A DNA stretch of 64,000 nt from Anaerolineae bacterium. GTDB lineage: Bacteria; Chloroflexota; Anaerolineae; Aggregatilineales; Phototrophicaceae. Shown piece by piece: positions 53,027-61,393 of this stretch. The notes under the pieces were generated by a model. It saw nothing but the letters and a program-made list of their open reading frames with translations. It was not told the DNA's origin and searched no databases. The translations under genes were made by a program, and so were the position numbers. The stretch covers positions 310,001 to 374,000 of the forward strand of contig JAJEBY010000002.1 of assembly GCA_022822305.1 (NCBI GenBank), given 5' to 3'. The first letter of the stretch is position 1; each line of letters begins with the position of its first letter.

Positions 53027-53833
53027 TCAGACGCCTATATCGCGCCGCTCGTAGCGATAAACTGCCGCTGCCAAGAACAGGGCCGACAGCCCAAAGAAGC
53101 CAACGAGATGAGCGGCGACGAAGCCGTCGGTCATGATGTTAGCGGCGTTGTAATAGGTGAAAAAGGATACAGATCCGATTGACTCGGCGATGGTGCCTTC
53201 GGCTGCCGCGCCGATCGTCTGCAGCATGAAACTGACGATGATGTACGCGGTCATGAGCCCCAAGGCGATCTGCCGGCGCCGAATGATCGCGGCGATCACC
53301 ATCGTGACGGCCATGATGAAAATCATCACCGGAACCAGATAGAAAGTCACTTCCGTCAGACGCGCCATGTCCAGCTCTATCCCGCTGATCGCCACGCCCG
53401 CGTACATGCCCAGATAGATCATCACAACCAGGCCGACGATGCTGACGGAGTAGGCCGCGAACTTCTCAATGACCAGCCGCATGCGCTGAACCGGCAAGCT
53501 CAACTGCATATCCATGATGCCGTTGTCTTCTTCGTCGGCCGTGATGCGCATGCCCATGACTACCGGGTATACGGCGAAAACCAGCGCGGACTTGCCGAAG
53601 AATCCGATTGCGACAAAGCCCTCGTTGGTGGCAAAGACCTCAAGATCGTTCCCCACACCCACCATCGCCAGGATGAAAGGCGGGAAGCTCTCCAGCAGTT
53701 CTTTCATTTGCTGCATGTCAAACAAGGGCACCATCACCACGACCAGCAATCCCAAGGCCGCCAGCCCCAAGCCCCAATAGACCATCTGCTTCCAAGTCTG
53801 CTTATATGTCTCAAGAAATACTGCGCCGGTCAT
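53027..53833 (-). CDS. ABC-2 type exporter permease, second subunit
   Basis: The 268-residue protein has six hydrophobic segments and the ABC-2 permease pattern: an N-terminal KQTWKQMVYWGLGLAALGLL, and the cytosolic motif LSLPVQRMRLVIEKF that contacts the ATPase. It shares a clear N-terminal resemblance with the preceding permease (both contain WKQxxYWGLG), so the pair probably arose by duplication. It starts 9 bp after that gene. With the ATPase it forms a heterodimeric exporter. Substrate unknown; relatives export drugs, lantibiotics or lipids. Confidence 0.9.
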   Translation of the reverse strand: MTGAVFLETYKQTWKQMVYWGLGLAALGLLVVVMVPLFDMQQMKELLESFPPFILAMVGVGNDLEVFATNEGFVAIGFFGKSALVFAVYPVVMGMRITADEEDNGIMDMQLSLPVQRMRLVIEKFAAYSVSIVGLVVMIYLGMYAGVAISGIELDMARLTEVTFYLVPVMIFIMAVTMVIAAIIRRRQIALGLMTAYIIVSFMLQTIGAAAEGTIAESIGSVSFFTYYNAANIMTDGFVAAHLVGFFGLSALFLAAAVYRYERRDIGV

Positions 53834-53842
53834 GATTGCCCC

Positions 53843-54652
53843 CTATAAGCCCAAGTCCCGCCGATTAAACATGGAAATCGACGCGGCGAAACAAATTGCA
53901 ACAATGACGATTACGCCAATTGTCCCGGTCGGATTGAACGTGCCAGCGATGATGGCCTCACCGGAGGCGTGATAAAAGAAGGAAAGCTGCTGCATCAAAT
54001 CCGCGACCGCGCCGCTGGCCGCGTTGCCGATCACATTGAAGATATAACTGCCGATGACAAAGGCGGCGGCAAGCCCAATGGCGACCGATCGACGACGCAG
54101 AATGGTCGTCAGCAAGCTAGTCACCACGGTCACCAACAACAGTCCCGGGTAGAGATTGAGGATGCTGGAGGCGACAGCGCCGATATCGGCATCAACCCCG
54201 AAGGCGATCAGCGACAGAACGGGAAAGGCGACGCAACACAGAATAATGCCCAACGTAATCAACGCGTAGGCGATCGTCTTCTCCAAAATGAATTGCGTGC
54301 GCGAGATCGGCATGGACATGATCATATCCATGATGCCCGATTGCTCTTCATTTGCCGCGATATTCAACCCGGCCAAAACCGCCTGGATCGAAAGTATCAG
54401 CGACGCTTCCGAGACGAATATCGATACTACCCAGCCTTCGGTGCTGCTGAATAAAGCGGCGTCACTCGCGCCAAACGCCTGCAGCACGGCGGGCGGCAGC
54501 GACTCGAATAGCTTGGCGTAGCCCTCGACGATATCGGAGTTGGAAGAGATGAAGACGATGTATACGCCCAGCACACCCATGCCCAATCCCCAATACAGGA
54601 CTTGCTTCCAGGATGTGCGCAAGGTATTGGCAAGTATCACGCCGTTTGTCAT
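53843..54652 (-). CDS. ABC-2 type exporter permease, first subunit
   Basis: This 269-residue protein is the paralogue of the downstream permease. It begins TSWKQVLYWGLGMGVLGVYIV and has the coupling segment MSMPISRTQFILEKTIAY, then about six membrane helices. Its ATG overlaps the TGA of the ATPase gene by 4 bp (ATGA), so it is translationally coupled to it. Confidence 0.9.
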   Translation of the reverse strand: MTNGVILANTLRTSWKQVLYWGLGMGVLGVYIVFISSNSDIVEGYAKLFESLPPAVLQAFGASDAALFSSTEGWVVSIFVSEASLILSIQAVLAGLNIAANEEQSGIMDMIMSMPISRTQFILEKTIAYALITLGIILCCVAFPVLSLIAFGVDADIGAVASSILNLYPGLLLVTVVTSLLTTILRRRSVAIGLAAAFVIGSYIFNVIGNAASGAVADLMQQLSFFYHASGEAIIAGTFNPTGTIGVIVIVAICFAASISMFNRRDLGL

Positions 54653-55581
54653 CGTCCCCCCTCCTCACTGCTGTAAAAGGCCAGGAATATATCCTCCAGC
54701 GATGGTTCTTCAACTCGCAAGTCTTCTACGTATCCCTGACCGATGATGCGCAAGAGCGGATCAAAATCCCCCAAAAGGCGCATCGTGGCCTGCGACCCAT
54801 TCAAATCCAGTTGACTGATGGCATCGGACTGCCGCAATTCGGCGGTTAGCCCATCAGGAATGGCATCGCGGAAGCGCACGTTGACCCAGCGGAATTCCAC
54901 ATTGGTCAGTTTGTCGATGGTCTCGACGGCTTTTAGATCGCCATCGCGCAAGATGCCGGCGCGATCGCAAATGGCTTGCACTTCGCTCAATACATGCGAC
55001 GAGAGGAAAACGGTTTTGCCCTTGTCGCGGTAACCCTGCATCATCTCGTGAAATGTCTGCTGCATCAAGGGATCGAGTCCGCTGCTCGGTTCATCCAGGA
55101 TCAGCAATTCCGGTTCGTGCATCATTGCCAGCACCAAACCCAGTTTACGGCGGTTGCCGGACGACAGATCGCGGACGCGCTTGGTCGTATCCAGTTTGAG
55201 CTGCTCGGCCAGTTCGTCGGCGTGCTTGACAATCCCTTTGCTGTCGCCGCGCACGCTCGCCATATAATAGATGATCTGGTTGCCCGTCCGCCCCGGCCAC
55301 AGATTTAGCTCGGCCGGCAGGAAACCGATCCGCCGCCGAATATCGACGCTGTCGTCGCGCGCGTCCATGCCCAGGATCCGCGCCGATCCGCTGCTCGGGC
55401 GGATCAAATCCAGCAGCAAGCGGATGGTTGTAGTTTTGCCGGCGCCGTTAGGTCCGAGGAACCCAAAGACCTCGCCTCGGTTCACGGTCATGCTTAGATT
55501 GTCGAGAGCCAGAGTCTGCCGGGATCCCGAGCCGTATGTCTTCGACAACCTGCTGGTCTCGATAACGGGTGTGGACGCCAT
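54649..55581 (-). CDS. ABC-2 exporter ATP-binding protein
   Basis: The 310-residue ATPase powers the two permeases downstream. It has Walker A GPNGAGKTTT, the Q-loop region FLPAELNLWPG, the signature DLSSGNRRKLGL (a variant of LSGGQ in which the second glycine is asparagine), Walker B LLILDEPSSGLD and the H-loop SSHVLSEV. A C-terminal extension of about 90 residues follows, as in drug-export ATPases of the DrrA/CcmA type. It has an AAAGGAG ribosome-binding site and a strong promoter. Confidence 0.95.
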   Translation of the reverse strand: MASTPVIETSRLSKTYGSGSRQTLALDNLSMTVNRGEVFGFLGPNGAGKTTTIRLLLDLIRPSSGSARILGMDARDDSVDIRRRIGFLPAELNLWPGRTGNQIIYYMASVRGDSKGIVKHADELAEQLKLDTTKRVRDLSSGNRRKLGLVLAMMHEPELLILDEPSSGLDPLMQQTFHEMMQGYRDKGKTVFLSSHVLSEVQAICDRAGILRDGDLKAVETIDKLTNVEFRWVNVRFRDAIPDGLTAELRQSDAISQLDLNGSQATMRLLGDFDPLLRIIGQGYVEDLRVEEPSLEDIFLAFYSSEEGGR

Positions 55582-55648
55582 TGTTTTCTCCTTTTCCGCC
55601 CGAGGGGCGGGCCCGACCGGCCAGCGCCTTGTCTGCGGCCCATTTCAG

Positions 55649-55678
55649 ATTATAGTCCGCCTCAGATTTTGCTGTCAA
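55649..55678 (-). promoter_or_regulatory. Consensus sigma-70 promoter of the ABC-2 exporter operon
   Basis: Read on the minus strand, TTGACA (55678-55673) and TATAAT (55654-55649) match the consensus perfectly with an 18-bp spacer. The 60-nt leader that follows contains a GC-rich hairpin (CCGCCC-GAG-GGGCGG, plus strand 55595-55610 region) just before the AAAGGAG ribosome-binding site. The gene is thus separately expressed from serS, which ends 55 bp upstream. Confidence 0.75.
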
Positions 55679-55733
55679 CAAGACCTGGCGACAGCCCCAG
55701 TTATTGGGTGTTGGGCAGCGTCGATGACTCCGG

Positions 55734-57158
55734 CTACGCCTGATCCGTGTCAATGACGCTTGCGCCTCCAAGGTACGCCCGCAGCGCCTCCGGGACGACG
55801 ATGCTGCCGTCGGCCTGCTGATAATTCTCCATGATGGCGATCAGCACTCTGGGTGTTGCCAAGCCGCTGCCATTGAGCGTATGCACGAATTGCGTCTTGC
55901 GCGTGCCGCCGGGGTAATAGCGAATCTTGGCGCGGCGAGCCTGAAAGGCTTCAGTATTGCTGCACGAGCTCACTTCCAGCCACTCGCCGCAACCCGGCGA
56001 CCACATCTCGATATCGTACTTCTTGCTGGCGCTGAATCCCAAATCCCCGCTCACGATCTCCAACCGGCGGAAGGGGATTTCCAGCTGCGCGCAGATCGCC
56101 TCCGCCTGGCGCGTCATCGTTTCCAGCTCGTCGTAGCTGTTATCCGGCGTAGTGAACTTGTACATCTCGACTTTCTCAAATTGATGCACACGCTTGATGC
56201 CGCGCACATCGCGCCCGGCGCTGGCTTTTTCGCTGCGGAAACAGGACGTATGCGCGACATAATTCAATGGCAGCTCGGCTTCCTCAAGAATTTCATCGCG
56301 GTGCAAATTGGTCAACGCCACCTCGGAGGTAGGGATCATGAATTTGCCTTCGCCCTCCAGCCCGTAAACCGTGTCTTTGAATTTGGGGAATTGCGCCGAG
56401 CCGTAGAGCATCTCGCCATAAACCAGGAAGGGCGGGTAAAACTCGGTATATCCATTGTCGCGGGCGCTATCGAGAAAGAAGCTGATCAAAGCGCGCTGCA
56501 AACGCGCGCCCCATCCCCGCAATACATACGCCCGTGTGCCCGCCAGCTTAACCCCGCTTTCAAAATCGATCATGCCAAGCGCGGGTCCCAACTCCCAATG
56601 CGGCTTTGGCTCAAAGTCGAATTCGCGAAACTCGCCAACCGGAACGCCCGCGACATTCTCGTCTTCGCTTTCGAAAACCGGCACGCTGTCATGAGGCAGG
56701 TTTGGGATCCAAAGCATCTGCGCTTCCAACTCTGATTCGATCGTCTTGGCCTCGGCGAAACCGTCGTCAATGCCCTGTCCCATCGCCCGCAGCTCAGCGA
56801 TGAGCCCATCAAACGCGGCCTGGAAGCCGTCGTCATCCGCGGCATCGGTCGCGCTTTCGCCTTCCAAAATGGCGAGCGCCCTATCGGTATCGTCTCGCTT
56901 CAGTGCTGCGGTTGCGGCCAGGACCAAACCCGATTTTGTACCGTCGTTCATTTGCCGATTTCCGCGCAGCTTGCCCATCGCCCGGTTCAATCGATTGCGG
57001 GCGCCCTGCTTCGTCTCTATCCGAGTCCGTAGCTCACGCCGCCTTTCATCCAACTCCAGAATCTTGTCGATTCGAGCCGGCGTCTCATCGTCAAAGAGCT
57101 TGGCGAGCTGCGCCTTCACCCAATCCGGTCTTTCGCGGATTAGCGCTATATCAAGCAT
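55734..57158 (-). CDS. serS: Seryl-tRNA synthetase
   Basis: SerRS charges tRNA-Ser (and tRNA-Sec). The 474-residue protein has the N-terminal tRNA-binding coiled coil (MLDIALIRERPDWVKAQLAK through the Arg-rich helix) and the class II core. The core includes LRGWGARLQRALISFFLDSARDNGYTEF, motif 2 region TSCFRSEKASAGRDVRGIKRVHQFEKVE, and motif 3 NGSGLATPRVLIAIMENYQQADGSI. It is longer than the usual 425 residues because of an extra polar segment of about 45 residues in the coiled-coil region (around residues 60-115, GTKSGLVLAATAALKRDDTD and following). Confidence 0.97.
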   Translation of the reverse strand: MLDIALIRERPDWVKAQLAKLFDDETPARIDKILELDERRRELRTRIETKQGARNRLNRAMGKLRGNRQMNDGTKSGLVLAATAALKRDDTDRALAILEGESATDAADDDGFQAAFDGLIAELRAMGQGIDDGFAEAKTIESELEAQMLWIPNLPHDSVPVFESEDENVAGVPVGEFREFDFEPKPHWELGPALGMIDFESGVKLAGTRAYVLRGWGARLQRALISFFLDSARDNGYTEFYPPFLVYGEMLYGSAQFPKFKDTVYGLEGEGKFMIPTSEVALTNLHRDEILEEAELPLNYVAHTSCFRSEKASAGRDVRGIKRVHQFEKVEMYKFTTPDNSYDELETMTRQAEAICAQLEIPFRRLEIVSGDLGFSASKKYDIEMWSPGCGEWLEVSSCSNTEAFQARRAKIRYYPGGTRKTQFVHTLNGSGLATPRVLIAIMENYQQADGSIVVPEALRAYLGGASVIDTDQA

Positions 57159-57270
57159 GATTCAGTCATCTCCCGTAGTGTTATTCACTGGTTGCAGGTT
57201 GCGATTTTGAATTGAGCTTACCATGCGCCGTAGGCGAATCATTCACGCCCGCTTGGAACGGCGCATGGCG

Positions 57271-57459
57271 CTAAGAGCTGTCGCTTGAAGCGTGGCGGGT
57301 TGTCGTGGAGTGGTATGACGCTCGTACCCAATCGGGCGCATCATCCGGCAGGGGTCCGCGCACGTCCCTGAGGAAGCGGCGACCGGCAATGATGACGCCC
57401 AAGATGATATTGATGATCACGAGGAGATCAAAAATCTCCGGAGTCAGACTTTCCATCAT
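57271..57459 (-). CDS. Small membrane protein, 62 residues, unknown
   Basis: The product has one clear hydrophobic helix (EIFDLLVIINIILGVIIAG, about residues 8-26) followed by a basic turn (RRFLRDVRG) and a polar Ser/Thr-rich tail. This fits a single-pass membrane protein. Two ATGs in a row follow GAGGA, which supports translation. It lies between serS and the next small gene on the same strand. I know no family. Confidence 0.55.
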   Translation of the reverse strand: MMESLTPEIFDLLVIINIILGVIIAGRRFLRDVRGPLPDDAPDWVRASYHSTTTRHASSDSS

Positions 57460-57526
57460 TCCTCAACGGCGCTTCGTAAATCGCCGTCGTTCATCCTAAT
57501 CGACGCGGCACGATCGCGCAAGCGTA

Positions 57527-57802
57527 TCAGCCGAATCGAGCCACCAGGATTTCAGCATAGAAGAGCGGCCATTCCTTGTCTCGCGCCTCGCGCCTATACG
57601 ACCGATCCAGCTCGACCAGCAAGTCCGCCAGCTGCTCGCGTTTGAGCTGTGAATCGAGCAGCGCGTTCAAGTCGTCCAAGAGATAGTCCGCGTACCAGGT
57701 CGGCCATTCGGGATCGTCTCCGTCTGTGGCCAGAAAGGCCTGATGATGCGCTTGCCCCGATTGCCTCAATAAGGCGGTGATGGCGCTGATTCTGTCATGC
57801 AT
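57527..57802 (-). CDS. Small helical cytosolic protein, unknown
   Basis: The 91-residue protein is rich in charged helices (QLKREQLADLLVELDRSYRREARDKEW) and aromatic residues (DPEWPTWYADYL). It has no signal peptide or membrane segment. It lies 26 bp downstream of the lysS stop on the same strand, so it is likely cotranscribed with lysS. I do not recognise it. Confidence 0.6.
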   Translation of the reverse strand: MHDRISAITALLRQSGQAHHQAFLATDGDDPEWPTWYADYLLDDLNALLDSQLKREQLADLLVELDRSYRREARDKEWPLFYAEILVARFG

Positions 57803-57828
57803 TTGCGTGACCTATGTGCGGTGCTATG

Positions 57829-59712
57829 TCATTGAGTCGAATGGTCAATTGATCGCCAAAAGTCGCTGAATCCTATCGCTTCCAATTCCTCATCGACCTG
57901 ATACAGGCAGTCTTCGGTCAGCACGAATAGATCGCCGTCGAAGGACTTGCGCAGGTTCTGCAGCGCCGGAAGCGAGCCTTCCAACGCGTTGGCCAAGCGA
58001 AACTCAATGCCCACATTCGCCGCCGGCAGCACAAGACTGATGCGCCGCTTCGATTGGTCGAGCGGGACATCCAACTGGTACTCGAGCTGGCGCACGGCCG
58101 CCTCCAGCATGAACTGACCGCGCAGATCAGTAGCCGCCAGGGCGGGCTTTCGCAAATGAGGATAAAGCAGCACATCGCGAATGCTGTCCTGATCCGTCAA
58201 CAGCATCACCAGCCTGTCGACTCCCGCGCCGAATCCGCCGTTGGGCGGCATGCCATAGCGCATGGCCCGCAAATAATCTTCGTCCAGCGGTGTCGTTTCA
58301 TCGGCATCGTCGGCGTAGAGTCTCTTCATCTCCACGAACCGTTGCTGCTGATCGCGCGGATCATTCAGCTCGGTGAAGGCGTTGCCCATTTCCATCGCAT
58401 GAATGAAGAACTCGAAGCGTTCGGTGTGCGTCTCGATGAAGAGCTGCTCTTTTTCGTCCTTGGCGGCGCCATCGCCCTTGATTCGTTTTGCGAACGGCGA
58501 CATATCGCGCGGATAATCCTTGATAATGGTCGGCTGTATCAAGCGCCTTTCGATCAAGTTGCCCAATACATGCTCGACAATCATCCGTCCCCAGGTATCG
58601 TTGACATCCGCGCCATCCGCCAGGTCGCGCGATTGAAGATAAGCGTAGAGCGCTTCGCTGGTCGGATATTCCATATAATCGAATCCGAGCAGTTCTTGCG
58701 CGGCCTCGCGAATGCTCATGCGTTTCCAAGGCGGTGCCAGGTTGAGCCGCGTGCCCTGGTAAACGATGGCGTCGCCGCCGGTGACCCGCTCCGCGACATA
58801 GGCATACATGCGCTCGGTGATATCCATCACGCCTTCGTAATCAATATAAGCCTTGTAGAACTCCAGCATGGTGAATTCAGTATTGTGCTTATAACTGACG
58901 CCCTCGTTGCGGAAATCGCGACCGATTTCATAAACGGCGTCAAAGCCGCCCACCAACAGTCGCTTCAGATACAGCTCAAAGCTAATGCGCAGGTAAAGAT
59001 CTTCGTGCAGCTGATTATGATGCGTCGTGAATGGCCGGGCGGCGGCGCCTCCATAAAGCGGTTGCAGGATCGGCGTTTCCACCTCCAGCATGCCTTCGTT
59101 ATCGAGAAAGTCGCGCAGAGCCGTTATCGCTTTCGCCCGCGCCAGAAATACATCCCGCACCGATTTGTTGACAGCCAGATCAGCGTAGCGCTGTCGATAG
59201 CGCGATTCGGTATCTTTGAACTCGCCATATTCGACGACGGTTCCGTCATCGTGGCGCTGCTCTTTCACGACCGGCAACGGGCTCAGTGACTTGCTGAGCA
59301 GACGCATTTCCGAAACCAGCACGCTGATCTCGCCGGCGCGCGTGCGCATCATTTCGCCGCTGGCTTGCACAAAGTCATCGACATCGATCAGCTTGCGCCG
59401 AATCAGCTCATATTTGTCTTCGCCCAGATCGTTCACCCGAGCGAAGAGCTGAACGCGACCGCTCTCGTCTTCGATATGCAAGAACGAGACTTTGCCCTTG
59501 GCATTCAGCCGCCGGATCCGACCGGTCACGGTAACCTGCGGCGGGTCGTCAGCTTCGGATGGCTGCCCCAATTCAAATTGCTCAAACGCGTCCACCGCCG
59601 CGGCGATGGCATGCGATCGCTCGACGCGCGCCGGGAACAGCGCGACGCCCCGCGCTTCCAGCCGTTCGGCTTTATCCAGCCGTTCCCGTTCCAGTTTGTT
59701 GGGTTGCCACAT
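57829..59712 (-). CDS. lysS: Lysyl-tRNA synthetase, class II, with C-terminal extension
   Basis: LysRS charges tRNA-Lys. The 627-residue protein has an OB-fold anticodon-binding domain (QVTVTGRIRRLNAKGKVSFLHIEDESGRVQ), motif 1 (DFLDNEGMLEVETPILQPLYGGA), motif 2 (EIGRDFRNEGVSYKHNTEFTMLEFYKAY) and motif 3 (MPPNGGFGAGVDRLVMLLT, about residue 490). Bacterial LysRS usually ends soon after motif 3 at about 500 residues; here about 110 residues follow, with LVLPAANVGIEFRLANALEG and LYQVDEELEAIGF. An extra stretch also lies in VVKEQRHDDGTVVEYGEFKD before the motif YRQRYADL. The ATG at 59712 is chosen; a GTG at 59787 is also in frame. Confidence 0.93.
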   Translation of the reverse strand: MWQPNKLERERLDKAERLEARGVALFPARVERSHAIAAAVDAFEQFELGQPSEADDPPQVTVTGRIRRLNAKGKVSFLHIEDESGRVQLFARVNDLGEDKYELIRRKLIDVDDFVQASGEMMRTRAGEISVLVSEMRLLSKSLSPLPVVKEQRHDDGTVVEYGEFKDTESRYRQRYADLAVNKSVRDVFLARAKAITALRDFLDNEGMLEVETPILQPLYGGAAARPFTTHHNQLHEDLYLRISFELYLKRLLVGGFDAVYEIGRDFRNEGVSYKHNTEFTMLEFYKAYIDYEGVMDITERMYAYVAERVTGGDAIVYQGTRLNLAPPWKRMSIREAAQELLGFDYMEYPTSEALYAYLQSRDLADGADVNDTWGRMIVEHVLGNLIERRLIQPTIIKDYPRDMSPFAKRIKGDGAAKDEKEQLFIETHTERFEFFIHAMEMGNAFTELNDPRDQQQRFVEMKRLYADDADETTPLDEDYLRAMRYGMPPNGGFGAGVDRLVMLLTDQDSIRDVLLYPHLRKPALAATDLRGQFMLEAAVRQLEYQLDVPLDQSKRRISLVLPAANVGIEFRLANALEGSLPALQNLRKSFDGDLFVLTEDCLYQVDEELEAIGFSDFWRSIDHSTQ

Positions 59713-59937
59713 ATCGTTGATGACGCCTGGGCTGTGCCCTGATTGAAACTTGAATTCGTAATCCGTAACTCGCGCGATTCTGTTCACCGGTCTGCGGCTT
59801 CGAGCAAGACCACCGGGAGCGCGCGAATCCGCGCCTGTCTACAAGATCGCGCAGCCGGGCTCAACCAGCAAGGCTATTACAATTTAGGCTGGAATGACAG
59901 GTCAAGATTGTCGCGCGGCTTCCGGCTCAATTGCGCC

Positions 59938-59965
59938 TTGAAATTGCAAGGCGCTGCGCTATGCT
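59938..59965 (+). promoter_or_regulatory. Possible promoter for the MFS gene at 60005
   Basis: TTGAAA (59938-59943) and TATGCT (59960-59965) with a 16-bp spacer. The -35 box is good, the -10 box matches the consensus at four of six positions. It lies about 40 bp before the start codon of the MFS transporter, with no other candidate nearby. Confidence 0.4.
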
Positions 59966-60004
59966 AGAATAATCTGCAAAAGAAGTTGCAGGGCGCGCCC
60001 GGGC

Positions 60005-61258
60005 ATGCAAGATGCTGAAGCATCTAATCCGTCTAATCGCTGGCTCATTACGATTGTGGTGATCGCGATTGCCCAGGCGCTTGGCACCTTTGGCATCACG
60101 CTCATCTATCCATTTTTGCCCATCTACGTACAGACCTTTCCCGATTCACCCTACTACGGTACGGAGTTGCTCGCCGGTTTGGTTATCGCGGCCCCGCCCC
60201 TTATGGGATGCCTGACCGCGCCGTTTTGGGGACGTCTGGCCGATCAATACGGCCGTAAGAAACTGGTGATTCTGGCCACCTTCTCATCTTCGCTCATTGT
60301 GGCCATGATGGGCTTCGCGCAAGCTGCGATAGTGCTGGTGGTGCTGCGCGCGCTGCAAGGGCTGACCAGCGGCATCATTGCCGCCAACATGGCGCTGGTC
60401 GCCGGCGAAAGCCCTCGGGGTCGAATCGGCTTCGCCCTGGGCGTCTTGCAGGTCGGTCTCTTCGGTGGCGTGGCCTTTGGCCCAACGGTTGGCGGCATTC
60501 TGGCGGAACATTTCGGCTTTCAGATTCCGTTCTTCTTCACGTCAGCCTTGCTGGCGCTCGCCAGCATCCTGGTTGGCTTTGGCGTTCGCGAGACCTATGT
60601 GCCGCCGCCCAAAGGCGCCATTGACCTCAATATGATCACGATGCTGCGCAGCTGGCGAGGCATTGTCAGCATTCAAGGCGTGAAAACAATTTACGCGCTG
60701 CGATTTCTCAATGGCTTCGCCCAACGCTCCTTGATGCCAATCGCGCCCCTTTTCATTCTGGCGCTGCTGCCCGCGTCGACTTCCGGCGCCAGCAGTTACG
60801 CCGGTTTGGTGCTGACCGTCTGGTCGGTATCGATGACGATTGGATCCCTGGTCTTGGGATGGTTGAGCGACAAATGGGGTTATCGAAACATCCTGCTCGG
60901 CGCCGCTTTCGTCGCCATGCTCTTTTATGTGCCGCAAGCCTTCGTTGCCGATATCGGCCAACTCCTGTTTCTCCAGGCGCTGGCGGGCTTGGCAGCTGGC
61001 GGTGTACTCTGCGCTCCCGCCGCTATGCTGGCCCGGTTCACGAACGATGGCGACGAGGGGGCGACTTACGGCTTGGACGCCTCGGTGACCTCGCTTGCCC
61101 ATGGCGTAGGCCCGCTATCCGCTTCGCTTGTCGCCGCAGCTTTCGGTCTACGGGCCGCCTTCGGCGCCGTGGCGCTACTATACATGGCGGTTTTTCTGGT
61201 CGGAATTCAGTTCTTGCCCAAATCAAAACATAGCCGTCTTCAGCTTTCATCAACCTAG
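60005..61258 (+). CDS. MFS transporter (drug/metabolite efflux-like), copy 1
   Basis: The 417-residue protein has twelve hydrophobic segments and the major facilitator motif A between helices 2 and 3, GRLADQYGRKK, with a related GWLSDKWGYRN in the second half. That layout fits the DHA1 12-helix drug:H+ antiporters. The start codon ATG has only a weak ribosome-binding site (CAGGG). It is followed by a paralogous transporter after 135 bp. Substrate unknown. Confidence 0.9.
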   Translation: MQDAEASNPSNRWLITIVVIAIAQALGTFGITLIYPFLPIYVQTFPDSPYYGTELLAGLVIAAPPLMGCLTAPFWGRLADQYGRKKLVILATFSSSLIVAMMGFAQAAIVLVVLRALQGLTSGIIAANMALVAGESPRGRIGFALGVLQVGLFGGVAFGPTVGGILAEHFGFQIPFFFTSALLALASILVGFGVRETYVPPPKGAIDLNMITMLRSWRGIVSIQGVKTIYALRFLNGFAQRSLMPIAPLFILALLPASTSGASSYAGLVLTVWSVSMTIGSLVLGWLSDKWGYRNILLGAAFVAMLFYVPQAFVADIGQLLFLQALAGLAAGGVLCAPAAMLARFTNDGDEGATYGLDASVTSLAHGVGPLSASLVAAAFGLRAAFGAVALLYMAVFLVGIQFLPKSKHSRLQLSST

Positions 61259-61393
61259 GCGGATTGGCAGCCGATGTCCTTGAACATACATACCATTCTG
61301 TGCGTCGAATCAACTGCGCTGGTCAAGCAACCAGTCCAGTGCTTTCGTCCTGTTCGCGTCATCGTAACCATCAAACTGTAAGGATTTCTTTAC

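Noticed and set aside
58054..59289. Open frame of 411 codons antisense to lysS
   Set aside because: Antisense shadow of a high-GC coding gene; no family features, no ribosome-binding site, and lysS has all class II motifs.
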